A stretch of DNA of 5,235 bases from Herpetosiphonaceae bacterium (GTDB lineage Bacteria > Chloroflexota > Chloroflexia > Chloroflexales > Kallotenuaceae). The notes under the pieces are model-generated. The model saw only the letters and a list, made by a program, of their open reading frames with translations, did no database searches and was not told the DNA's origin. The stretch covers positions 1-5,235 of the forward strand of contig JASKZZ010000533.1 in the NCBI GenBank assembly GCA_030147335.1, read 5' to 3'. Positions 1-5,235 of this stretch are shown in pieces (position 1 is the first letter of the stretch; the number at the start of each line of letters is the position of its first letter). A program made the translations under genes and the position numbers.

Positions 1-1
1 T

Positions 2-1255
2 ATCCGCCTCAACGATTTGCGCGGCGCGTATGAACGTCCTGAAAAAAAGACAGGTACACGAATTGCGGTGATCACGCCGTACCCGCCGAGCAAGGGTACG
101 CTGAATGAATATGCGTACCACTTTGTGCGGGCGCTGCGCCAAAAAGATCAGGATTTGAGTGAAATAGTACTGCTCACCGATGAGCTGCCAAAAGGTGAAC
201 GCTACGAGTCGGATCGTGCCGGCGTGAATGGCGTACCGCTACGCATTGTTCCCTGCTGGCGTTTTGGCTCATGGATCAACGCGCTACGTCTTTTGCGTGC
301 TGTACGAAAAGCAAAACCGGACGCAGTCCTGTTCAATATTCAGTTTGCGTCGTTTGGCAGTGATAAAGTTTCTGCTGTACTCGGACTGATGGCGCCTGGG
401 CTGATCAAGATGTTTGGCTACCCGACGATTGTGCTACTGCATAATATTATGGAAACGGTTGATCTTAAAAGCGCCGGATTTGCCGGTAACCCGCTCATCG
501 AAAAGATTATTCGTGGCTTCGGCAACATCGTCACCCGCTTGCTGCTGCGTGTTGACTGGGTGGCGCTGACAATTCCTAAGTACGTTGAAATCCTCGAAGC
601 AAAATACAAGGCGAACAACGTTCTGCTTGCCCCACACGGCTCTTTCGTTGATACGCCGCTGCCGTCGTTCGATTTGCCCGAAGGGCCACTGCAAATTATG
701 GCCTTTGGCAAGTTCGGTACGTATAAAAAAGTTGAGTCGATGATCGAAGCGGTTAAGCTGTTGCAGGAGAACGGGCGACCGCCACTCGAGGTCGTGATTG
801 CTGGTACGGATAGCCCGAATACGCCGGGTTATCTTGAAAGCGTGCGCAAACAATACACCGGTTCTGCCAACATGCGCTTCACCGGGTATGTTGCCGAAGA
901 CGATGTTCCGCGCATCTTTGGTGATTCCGCTGTGGTTGTTTTTCCATACACGAGCACGACTGGCAGCTCAGGTGTGCTGCATCAAGCCGGTGAATACGGC
1001 AAAGCTGTTGTGCTGCCACACATTGGCGATTTTGCCGAGGTAATCGCTGAAGAAGGCTACACCGGTGAGTTCTTCGAGCCGGATAACGTGCAAAGTTTAG
1101 CCGACGCAATCGCGCGTGTGATCGACGACGCGGAACGACGCCGGGACATCGGGACGCAAAACTACATCGCTTCCCGCGGCCTGCCAATTGCCGAGGTGGT
1201 GGACTGGTATCTGCTGCACTTCCAAGAACTTTTAAAAAAGCGTAAACGAAAATAG
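2..1255 (+). CDS. GT-B fold glycosyltransferase, GT4-like (5' partial)
   Basis: Probable cytoplasmic, membrane-associated glycosyltransferase that moves a sugar from a nucleotide-sugar donor to a glycan or lipid-linked acceptor. The frame is open to the left edge. A TTG at 17 could be a start but has no Shine-Dalgarno sequence, so the true start is probably upstream. Numbering from that TTG, the N-terminal Rossmann half opens with RIAVITPYPPSKGTLNEYA (15-33), typical of GT4 enzymes, and continues to LLHNIMETV (140-148). The donor-binding half starts near 226 with MAFGKFGTYKK, followed by VVIAGTD (259-265), FTGYV (288-292) and TGSSGVLHQAGEYGK (315-329). The usual E-x7-E signature is replaced by Thr315 and Gln323, although the TGSSGV form recurs in some GT4-like families. 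The C-terminus is very basic (KKRKRK) and could contact membrane phospholipid. The flippase downstream supports a polysaccharide pathway. The acceptor and sugar cannot be read from the sequence. The family call is firm, the substrate unknown. Confidence 0.88.
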   Translation: MRLNDLRGAYERPEKKTGTRIAVITPYPPSKGTLNEYAYHFVRALRQKDQDLSEIVLLTDELPKGERYESDRAGVNGVPLRIVPCWRFGSWINALRLLRAVRKAKPDAVLFNIQFASFGSDKVSAVLGLMAPGLIKMFGYPTIVLLHNIMETVDLKSAGFAGNPLIEKIIRGFGNIVTRLLLRVDWVALTIPKYVEILEAKYKANNVLLAPHGSFVDTPLPSFDLPEGPLQIMAFGKFGTYKKVESMIEAVKLLQENGRPPLEVVIAGTDSPNTPGYLESVRKQYTGSANMRFTGYVAEDDVPRIFGDSAVVVFPYTSTTGSSGVLHQAGEYGKAVVLPHIGDFAEVIAEEGYTGEFFEPDNVQSLADAIARVIDDAERRRDIGTQNYIASRGLPIAEVVDWYLLHFQELLKKRKRK

Positions 1256-1304
1256 CTAATGCCGGTCGCAGTTCGCATTCTGATCCGGTCCGTCCCATCC
1301 AGAG

Positions 1305-1310
1305 AAAGGG
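1305..1310 (+). promoter_or_regulatory. Ribosome binding site of STAS gene A
   Basis: AAAGGG lies six bases before the ATG at 1317 and only three before an in-frame GTG at 1314. The spacing decides in favour of the ATG. The 61-base gap from 1256 to 1316 shows no convincing promoter or terminator hairpin, so the cassette may be read through from the glycosyltransferase gene. Confidence 0.6.
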
Positions 1311-1316
1311 TATGTG

Positions 1317-1664
1317 ATGGCTCTCAATACACGCTCAGCGGGAAATGTACAGATTCTTGAACTCAACGGGCGTTTCGATGCGCACGTTGTGCCGCCAGTC
1401 GTCGATTGGCTGGAGCACGTCACCGCGAATGATCCGGCGCAGGTCGTTATTGATCTGGGCCGCGTCAATTTTATCGACTCGACGGCGCTGGCAGCGTTGG
1501 TCAAGGGCATGAAGCGCTGCCGCCAGCAAAACGGTGATCTTCGTTTGTGCAACCTTCAACAGTCAGTACGCATTATTTTCGAGTTGACACGGTTGGATAA
1601 GGCATTCGAGATATATCCAAGTGAAGACGAGGCGGTGAACGGTTTTGGCCATACACCAAGCTAA
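1317..1664 (+). CDS. STAS-domain anti-sigma factor antagonist A (RsbV/SpoIIAA-like)
   Basis: Small single-domain STAS protein of 115 residues, the usual size for SpoIIAA/RsbV. In the family, the unphosphorylated form binds an RsbW-type kinase and releases that kinase's partner; phosphorylation on one serine ends the binding. Visible here are the N-terminal strand with LNGRFDAH (16-23), the core VVIDLGRVNFIDSTALAAL (43-61) and the C-terminal segment with ELTRLDKAF. Asp54-Ser55 aligns with Asp57-Ser58 of B. subtilis SpoIIAA, so Ser55 is the predicted phosphosite. The canonical DSSG/DSAG turn is DSTA here, replacing the glycine with alanine, which may alter kinase recognition. The ATG at 1317 is chosen over the GTG at 1314 because of ribosome-binding-site spacing. 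The 3' end overlaps the phosphatase gene by 20 bases. It is clearly paralogous to the STAS gene at 3634-3972, sharing VIDL, DS, LVK, KR-R, GD and LTR-D positions. Confidence 0.93.
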   Translation: MALNTRSAGNVQILELNGRFDAHVVPPVVDWLEHVTANDPAQVVIDLGRVNFIDSTALAALVKGMKRCRQQNGDLRLCNLQQSVRIIFELTRLDKAFEIYPSEDEAVNGFGHTPS

Positions 1665-3198
1665 TGAGACATCGATTTTGACAAGTATTGTCGCTGCGCA
1701 TCACCCGCAATTCACTGCGATGGCGCATGCCTGGTCGGCCCAAGGAGCGACTGGTTTTGCGGTGTGGTGTGATGGACAACCGGTTGATGCATGGCCGGAT
1801 GCTCTGGTTGAGCATACACCGAGCTTGACTGCCCCGATCGTGCTTAAGAACGAGACGATCGGGGAGTTATACGTGTACGGTCTAACAGGGCCATCATTCG
1901 TGGCGCGACTTAACGCTGACGCCAGTCTCGCCGCACACCTAATTGCACTTGAGCACGAACTGGAAAGCATGACTTCCGAGCTGATCGATCTTCAAGATCA
2001 ACAACTTGCGCTGTATGATCTGACGCAATCCACGCGCAGCCACTTGGATATCGATCAAATACTGCCCCGGATGGTACAGGAGGCTGCGCGGCTCGTGAAA
2101 GCAGATGGTGCTTTCCTGCTGTTGCATGAGGCGCACATGCACCCAAAGCTTGCGCAGTTCCCGCAGGGACGGCTAAACGAGACGGTGCTGATGAATTTGT
2201 TCCAGACGCTTCAGCTTACAGGTCGTGATTTGGTGCTCAACAAAGAAAGTGGCTCTGTCAGCTTCCCACCGGGTATTCATAACCTGCTCTTTACGCCAAT
2301 CATGATTCGTGAGTCGTTAGCGGCAGGCATGGCGCTGTTTAACAAGACCGGAGGCGATTTTAACGCACCGGATCTCAAGTTGGCTCACGCTATCGCAGAT
2401 CAGGCTGGCGCGCAAATCGAGAATGTGCTCTTGTATCAGGAAACGCTGGAACAAGCGAAGCTCAAAACGGAGCTAGAGTTAGCGGCCCGTATTCAGCTTC
2501 GGCTGCTGCCGCAAAGGCTGCCCCGCGTTGCGGGACTTGATCTTTCCGCCGCTTCACGTCCAGCGTTACAGGTAGGGGGCGACTTCTACGATCTGATTCA
2601 GCGGCCCGCGCAACCGTTCGTCTTTGCCGTCGGGGATGTGTCAGGCAAAGGTATGTCGGCGGCGCTGCTGATGGCCATGAGTCGCACGGTGATTCGGAGC
2701 CGGACACACGCGCTAGGTCAAGGTTTACCGGATGAATTGATGAATTGCGTCAATGAAGATTTGTACGATGACTTCACCGAAGTCGGAATGTTTGCCACGG
2801 CATTTATTGCCCAGTACGACCATACTCGACGTGAACTCATGTTCGTGAATGCGGGACATTCGCCCGTCATCTTTTGCTCTTCCGATGGAAACGCCGAACT
2901 GTTACAGGCGGATGGAACAGCGATTGGCGTCCTGCCAATCAGCCTGTGCGAAAATCAAGTGCGTCCGCTCCAAGTGGGCGATTTGCTGATCGCTGCGACC
3001 GACGGGTTCAGCGAGGCGCGCAACCAGGCTGATGAAATGTTTGGCTACGATCGCTTGCTGCGCCTTACCGAGAAACTGCGTGATCGGCCTGCACAAGAAA
3101 TTGCCGACTCCTTCTTTGCCGCGGTGGAGCAATTTGCCGCTGGTCATTTGCAGGACGATGACCAAACACTCGTTGTGGTGAAAGGAGTCGCGTCTTGA
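1645..3198 (+). CDS. GAF-SpoIIE PP2C-type serine phosphatase (RsbU-like)
   Basis: Predicted cytoplasmic Mn/Mg-dependent serine phosphatase that would dephosphorylate the STAS partners. Residues 1-95 form a small alpha/beta region of uncertain family; about 100-130 is a probable coiled coil rich in Leu and Glu; 132-262 is a GAF-like sensory domain. The linker helix ELELAARIQLRLLPQRLP (276-293) is the hallmark segment before SpoIIE/RsbU catalytic domains. The PP2C domain runs from about 295 to 515, with metal-binding or core motifs GGDFYD (311-316, Asp313), VGDVSGKGMSAALL (329-342, Asp331), VNAGHSP (401-407), ATDGFSEA (451-458, Asp453) and DDDQT (504-508). All key aspartates are present, so it should be active. 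It has no membrane segment, so the signal is probably intracellular. A stop at 1636 in this frame means translation starts at TTG 1645 or later. GGTGA at 1634-1638 supports TTG 1645; TTG 1678 and ATG 1720 are alternatives. The 517-residue length is normal for a sensor-bearing RsbU homologue. Confidence 0.94.
   Translation: MAIHQANETSILTSIVAAHHPQFTAMAHAWSAQGATGFAVWCDGQPVDAWPDALVEHTPSLTAPIVLKNETIGELYVYGLTGPSFVARLNADASLAAHLIALEHELESMTSELIDLQDQQLALYDLTQSTRSHLDIDQILPRMVQEAARLVKADGAFLLLHEAHMHPKLAQFPQGRLNETVLMNLFQTLQLTGRDLVLNKESGSVSFPPGIHNLLFTPIMIRESLAAGMALFNKTGGDFNAPDLKLAHAIADQAGAQIENVLLYQETLEQAKLKTELELAARIQLRLLPQRLPRVAGLDLSAASRPALQVGGDFYDLIQRPAQPFVFAVGDVSGKGMSAALLMAMSRTVIRSRTHALGQGLPDELMNCVNEDLYDDFTEVGMFATAFIAQYDHTRRELMFVNAGHSPVIFCSSDGNAELLQADGTAIGVLPISLCENQVRPLQVGDLLIAATDGFSEARNQADEMFGYDRLLRLTEKLRDRPAQEIADSFFAAVEQFAAGHLQDDDQTLVVVKGVAS
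3181..3187 (+). promoter_or_regulatory. Strong ribosome binding site for the kinase gene
   Basis: AAAGGAG lies inside the last codons of the phosphatase gene, seven bases before the TTG at 3195. It fixes the kinase start at that TTG. The start overlaps the phosphatase stop as TTGA, which suggests translational coupling of phosphatase and kinase. Confidence 0.8.
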
Positions 3199-3617
3199 GC
3201 GACATCGACACCATCCGGCTTGACTTGCCCGCAACTCATAAATACCTCAATGTTCTCGGCGCGTGTATCACAGAAGTATTGACACGGGTGGAAGGGCTGG
3301 CCGAGCCGGACGTGACAACCTACAATATTCAACTTGCGGTTCACGAAGCCTGCACAAATATTGTTGAACATGCTTATGCCGAGGAGCCGACCGGCCGGAT
3401 TATCATCAAGCTAACGCTCATCCAACAGCCGCGCGCTCTTGCTATCGATATCTACGATACAGGTTCTTCATTTGACATAACAATGGCACGTGAGCCTAAT
3501 CTGGACGAAGCGCAGGTGCATGGCTACGGACTGTTTTTGATTCGGAATTTGATGGACGAGATGACATACACTCCCGAGGCTGATCAGAACCATTGGCATC
3601 TCGTCAAACATCTGTAG
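3195..3617 (+). CDS. RsbW/SpoIIAB-type anti-sigma factor serine kinase
   Basis: Compact GHKL-fold ATPase of 140 residues, the usual size for RsbW/SpoIIAB kinases. Such proteins bind a sigma factor or other target and phosphorylate their STAS antagonist on serine. The N box is AVHEACTNIVEHAY (48-61), with the general-base Glu51 and the Mg-binding Asn55. The G1 box is DTGSSFD (88-94), with adenine-contacting Asp88. The G2 box is GYGLFLI (110-116), behind a short ATP lid. The C-terminus, NHWHLVKHL, is the usual final strand. All ATP-binding residues are kept, so it should be a competent kinase rather than a pure binding protein. The TTG start is preferred because of the strong AAAGGAG seven bases upstream. 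It overlaps the phosphatase gene by four bases and stops 16 bases before STAS B. No sigma factor lies nearby, so its target besides the STAS proteins is not known. Confidence 0.94.
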   Translation: MSDIDTIRLDLPATHKYLNVLGACITEVLTRVEGLAEPDVTTYNIQLAVHEACTNIVEHAYAEEPTGRIIIKLTLIQQPRALAIDIYDTGSSFDITMAREPNLDEAQVHGYGLFLIRNLMDEMTYTPEADQNHWHLVKHL

Positions 3618-3620
3618 TAC

Positions 3621-3626
3621 GAAAGG
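3621..3626 (+). promoter_or_regulatory. Ribosome binding site of STAS gene B
   Basis: GAAAGG sits in the 16-base gap after the kinase stop, seven bases before the ATG at 3634, and supports that start. Confidence 0.6.
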
Positions 3627-3633
3627 TCGTTCT

Positions 3634-3972
3634 ATGAAGATTATTATTACCGAGCATATTATTCGCATCGTGGTCGTTGCGCCACAGGACCGCGTCGATG
3701 CGTTCAGCGCGGGGGAACTGCGCGAGCGGGTCGATCAACTGGTGGCCGAGGGTGTCAGACAGTTCGTGATCGATCTATCTAACGTCCCGTTTCTTGATAG
3801 TGCGGGAATGGCCGTGCTGGTAAGCCTGCTCAAGCGGGCGCGACAGGCCGAAGGAGACGTGAAACTGGTGTGGCCGAAGGAAGAAGCGGCGCAGCGCATC
3901 CTGCGGCTCACGCGCTTTGATCGCGTTTTTGCAATGGCAGATTCGGTTGAGGCCGCCGTCAGCAGCTTTTGA
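3634..3972 (+). CDS. STAS-domain anti-sigma factor antagonist B (RsbV/SpoIIAA-like)
   Basis: Second single-domain STAS protein, 112 residues, probably a binding partner and substrate of the kinase immediately upstream. The core FVIDLSNVPFLDSAGMAVLV (44-63) holds the canonical DSAG turn, with Ser56 as the predicted phosphoacceptor, closer to SpoIIAA than the DSTA of STAS A. The C-terminal half carries LKRARQAEGDVKLV and RILRLTRFDRVF, matching the same positions in STAS A, so the two are paralogues that have diverged considerably. The ATG at 3634 has a good ribosome binding site and begins an immediate beta strand (MKIIITEHIIRIVVV). The stop is seven bases before the receiver gene, and together with the kinase this forms a classic kinase-antagonist pair. 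Whether A and B compete for one kinase or serve different partners cannot be told from sequence. Confidence 0.93.
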   Translation: MKIIITEHIIRIVVVAPQDRVDAFSAGELRERVDQLVAEGVRQFVIDLSNVPFLDSAGMAVLVSLLKRARQAEGDVKLVWPKEEAAQRILRLTRFDRVFAMADSVEAAVSSF

Positions 3973-3974
3973 GG
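3971..3974 (+). promoter_or_regulatory. Ribosome binding site deciding the receiver start
   Basis: GAGG overlaps the TGA stop of STAS B and lies five bases before the ATG at 3980. The frame stays open further upstream, to an ATG at 3917 inside STAS B, but receiver homology begins exactly at 3980, so the downstream ATG is the real start. Confidence 0.65.
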
Positions 3975-3979
3975 ACACT

Positions 3980-4342
3980 ATGGCTACGATTTTGGTGGTT
4001 GATGACAATTCGGTCAATTTGCGGATGATGAGCTATCCCCTGCAAAAGCAGGGACATGCGGTTGTGACGGCGCTGCATGGTCGCGAAGCGCTTGCACGGC
4101 TGGCCGAAACATCTTTCGACCTGGTGATTACCGACCTGACGATGCCGGAAATGGATGGCATCATGCTGTTGAAGCAGATCCGTGCCAATGCGGGATTTCA
4201 GCATTTACCCGTGATTATGCTGACTGCCAGTGGCCAGGATGAGGACCGCGACATGGCGCGCGCGGAAGGTGTGAATCAGTTTTTGACCAAGCCAACGAGT
4301 TCGCGTGAGCTTTTGGATACGGTGAATCGTTTACTAAGTTGA
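3980..4342 (+). CDS. Stand-alone response regulator receiver (CheY-like)
   Basis: Single receiver domain of 120 residues with no output domain, as in CheY and Spo0F. Phosphotransfer from a histidine kinase to the central aspartate would change its affinity for a partner. The acidic pocket is Asp8-Asp9 in ILVVDDNSVN, the phosphoacceptor is Asp52 in LVITDLTMPEMDG (48-60), the switch threonine is Thr82 in VIMLTASG and the conserved lysine is Lys104 in FLTKPTSS. All five core residues are present, so it should be phosphorylatable. The start at ATG 3980 places the first beta strand (ATILVVDD) at the N-terminus, as expected. It follows STAS B by seven bases and is probably the last gene of the signalling cassette. 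No histidine kinase is encoded in the window, so its phosphodonor lies elsewhere. It might link two-component input to the STAS/kinase switch or to the polysaccharide enzymes; this is inference. Confidence 0.95.
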   Translation: MATILVVDDNSVNLRMMSYPLQKQGHAVVTALHGREALARLAETSFDLVITDLTMPEMDGIMLLKQIRANAGFQHLPVIMLTASGQDEDRDMARAEGVNQFLTKPTSSRELLDTVNRLLS

Positions 4343-4350
4343 TGATCATC

Positions 4351-4390
4351 GAGAGGAGTCGGCCGGGACCCAGCCACGGCTACAGTGATT
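4351..4390 (+). promoter_or_regulatory. Possible structured leader of the flippase gene
   Basis: GAGAGG at 4351-4356 is the only good Shine-Dalgarno sequence before the flippase but is 34 bases from the ATG at 4391. Between them, 4357-4361 can pair with 4377-4381 (five pairs, one G-U), followed by an imperfect inner stem (4362-4366 with 4370-4375). Folding would leave about nine bases between GAGAGG and the ATG. There is no T-tract, so a terminator is unlikely. This is a hand-made fold and only suggestive. Confidence 0.3.
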
Positions 4391-5235
4391 ATGCAAGAAC
4401 GATGGACCTTGTTCCTGGCCCGCTTACCGGGCGGTAAGCTCTTGACCGGAGGCGCGATTTTGTTTGCCAGCATGACAATCGTCAATGCCGGTAACTACGC
4501 CTTCAACCTGATCCTCGGCCGTTGGCTGGGTCCAGTCGCATTTTCCGACCTGAGTTTGATGGTGACACTCATGCTGGTCGTCTCGTTTATGGCGACATCG
4601 CTTGCACAGACCGCTGCACGATTTGCCGCGATTCATACCGCAGACAACGATAATGCGCGGCTGGCTGAGCTGCGGCGCTGGCTGAGCCGTGGAGCGTGGA
4701 TCTTAGGAGTGGCACTGCTGCTGCTGCTCGTGCTCGGATCTCCGCTTTGGCAACAATTCTTCCACACGGCATCGCCATGGCCATTTGTCATCCTTGGGTT
4801 TGGCTTACCAGTTTTTTTCGCCCAGGGTGTTGATCGGGGGGTTCTACAGGGCCAGACGCGCTTCGGCATCCTCGCGGCCAGCTACCAGGCTGAGATGTGG
4901 GTGCGTCTGCTGGGCGCTGTCGCTTTTGTGACATTGGGGTGGTCGGTGAACGGCGCGGTAGGCGCGATCACACTGTCGTTTATAGCGACGTGGCTAGTGG
5001 CGCGACAGGCTGCGATTGGTTTGCCGGAAGCGGGCGTTCTACCTAAGAGCGAGCGCCAGGTGGTAAGGCGCTTTGCCATGCCGGTAGTGGCGGCGCTGAT
5101 CGGGCAAGTGCTCATCAACAACAGCGACATTTTGATTGTAAAACATTTTTTCGAGCCGGAAGCAGCCGGACACTACGCGGCTCTCGCGTTAATTGGCCGT
5201 ATTGTATTTTTCGCGACATGGTCGATCGTCACCGT
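4391..5235 (+). CDS. Polysaccharide flippase / oligosaccharide transporter, Wzx-like (3' partial)
   Basis: Amino-terminal 281 residues of a multi-pass membrane protein that runs off the right edge with no stop. The family (polysaccharide biosynthesis proteins of the MATE/MOP superfamily, such as Wzx) flips lipid-linked sugar units across the cytoplasmic membrane. Hydrophobic spans are seen near residues 18-40, 53-75, 102-120, 131-147, 172-203 (probably two), 228-250 and 260-281. Family-like segments are LILGRWLGPVAFSDLSLMV (40-58) and NNSDILIVKHFFEPEAAGHY (243-262), the latter resembling the N-D-...-aevG-Y motif after the sixth or seventh helix. The visible part is about two thirds of a typical 420-500-residue flippase. 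The ATG at 4391 gives a short cytoplasmic tail before helix 1; a GTG at 4385 is an in-frame alternative, and a stop at 4343 bounds the frame. Neither start has a well-spaced Shine-Dalgarno sequence. With the glycosyltransferase on the other side of the cassette it defines the locus as glycan-related. Confidence 0.86.
   Translation, partial: MQERWTLFLARLPGGKLLTGGAILFASMTIVNAGNYAFNLILGRWLGPVAFSDLSLMVTLMLVVSFMATSLAQTAARFAAIHTADNDNARLAELRRWLSRGAWILGVALLLLLVLGSPLWQQFFHTASPWPFVILGFGLPVFFAQGVDRGVLQGQTRFGILAASYQAEMWVRLLGAVAFVTLGWSVNGAVGAITLSFIATWLVARQAAIGLPEAGVLPKSERQVVRRFAMPVVAALIGQVLINNSDILIVKHFFEPEAAGHYAALALIGRIVFFATWSIVT

Noticed and set aside
434..853. 139-codon open frame on the - strand inside the glycosyltransferase
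   Set aside because: It lies wholly opposite a strongly supported coding region and its translation shows no recognisable domain or plausible gene start, so it is a shadow frame.
1229..1260. AT-rich patch at the end of the glycosyltransferase as a promoter for the cassette
   Set aside because: The patch encodes the Lys-rich C-terminus, which explains the composition, and I could not find a well-spaced -35/-10 pair. A promoter here cannot be excluded but is not supported.
1262..1290. CCGGTC repeated twice in the gap before STAS A
   Set aside because: A six-base direct repeat in a short gap is expected by chance and has no symmetry suggesting an operator.
879..1298. 139-codon open frame on the - strand over the end of the glycosyltransferase
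   Set aside because: The translation is Arg/Cys/Pro-rich and low in order, typical of antisense to a moderately GC-rich gene, with no motif.
2902..3234. 110-codon - strand frame across the phosphatase-kinase junction
   Set aside because: It opposes the PP2C and kinase starts, both backed by motifs, and has no family features of its own.
4361..4375. GC-rich hairpin as a transcription terminator after the receiver gene
   Set aside because: The stem is short and imperfect and no T-rich run follows; the next gene begins within 20 bases on the same strand.
4342..4437. Short + strand ORF starting at the ATG that overlaps the receiver stop
   Set aside because: It encodes about 31 residues with no motif, has no ribosome binding site of its own and runs into the flippase gene out of frame. 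It could only matter as a coupling leader, for which there is no evidence.

Overview
The window reads as a slice of an envelope or extracellular polysaccharide locus with a complete cytoplasmic partner-switching signalling cassette inside it. All seven genes lie on the + strand. No RNA genes, mobile elements, CRISPR arrays or long non-coding stretches are visible, and the longest gap between genes is under 60 bases. Moderate GC, tightly packed genes and the style of the stand-alone STAS, SpoIIE and CheY-like proteins suggest a free-living environmental bacterium, possibly Chloroflexota. That placement is a weak inference, because no taxonomic marker gene is present.

Layout: (1) the 3' part of a GT-B (GT4-like) glycosyltransferase, open at the left edge and ending at 1255; (2) STAS anti-sigma-factor antagonist A, 1317-1664; (3) a GAF-containing SpoIIE/RsbU-type PP2C phosphatase, 1645-3198; (4) an RsbW/SpoIIAB-type anti-sigma serine kinase, 3195-3617; (5) STAS antagonist B, 3634-3972; (6) a stand-alone receiver (CheY-like) protein, 3980-4342; (7) the 5' part of a multi-membrane-spanning polysaccharide flippase (Wzx/MATE-like), about 4391 to the right edge, with no stop codon in the window.

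Genes 2-6 overlap or are separated by 7-16 bases, so they are almost certainly co-transcribed and in part translationally coupled. By analogy with RsbU-RsbW-RsbV, the kinase would phosphorylate the STAS proteins on a conserved serine (Ser55 in A, Ser56 in B) and the PP2C protein would remove the phosphate when its sensory region is stimulated. The free STAS proteins would then bind the kinase or another target. No sigma factor is encoded here, so the output is unknown. The flanking glycosyltransferase and flippase make control of polysaccharide synthesis or export the most attractive hypothesis, comparable in logic to SypA/SypE in the Vibrio fischeri syp locus.

Points for a second look: paired STAS paralogues with different phosphosite contexts, a receiver protein at the end of the cassette with no output domain, TTG starts on both catalytic genes but ATG on both STAS genes, a glycosyltransferase lacking the usual E-x7-E glutamates, and a foldable spacer between the only good Shine-Dalgarno sequence and the flippase start.
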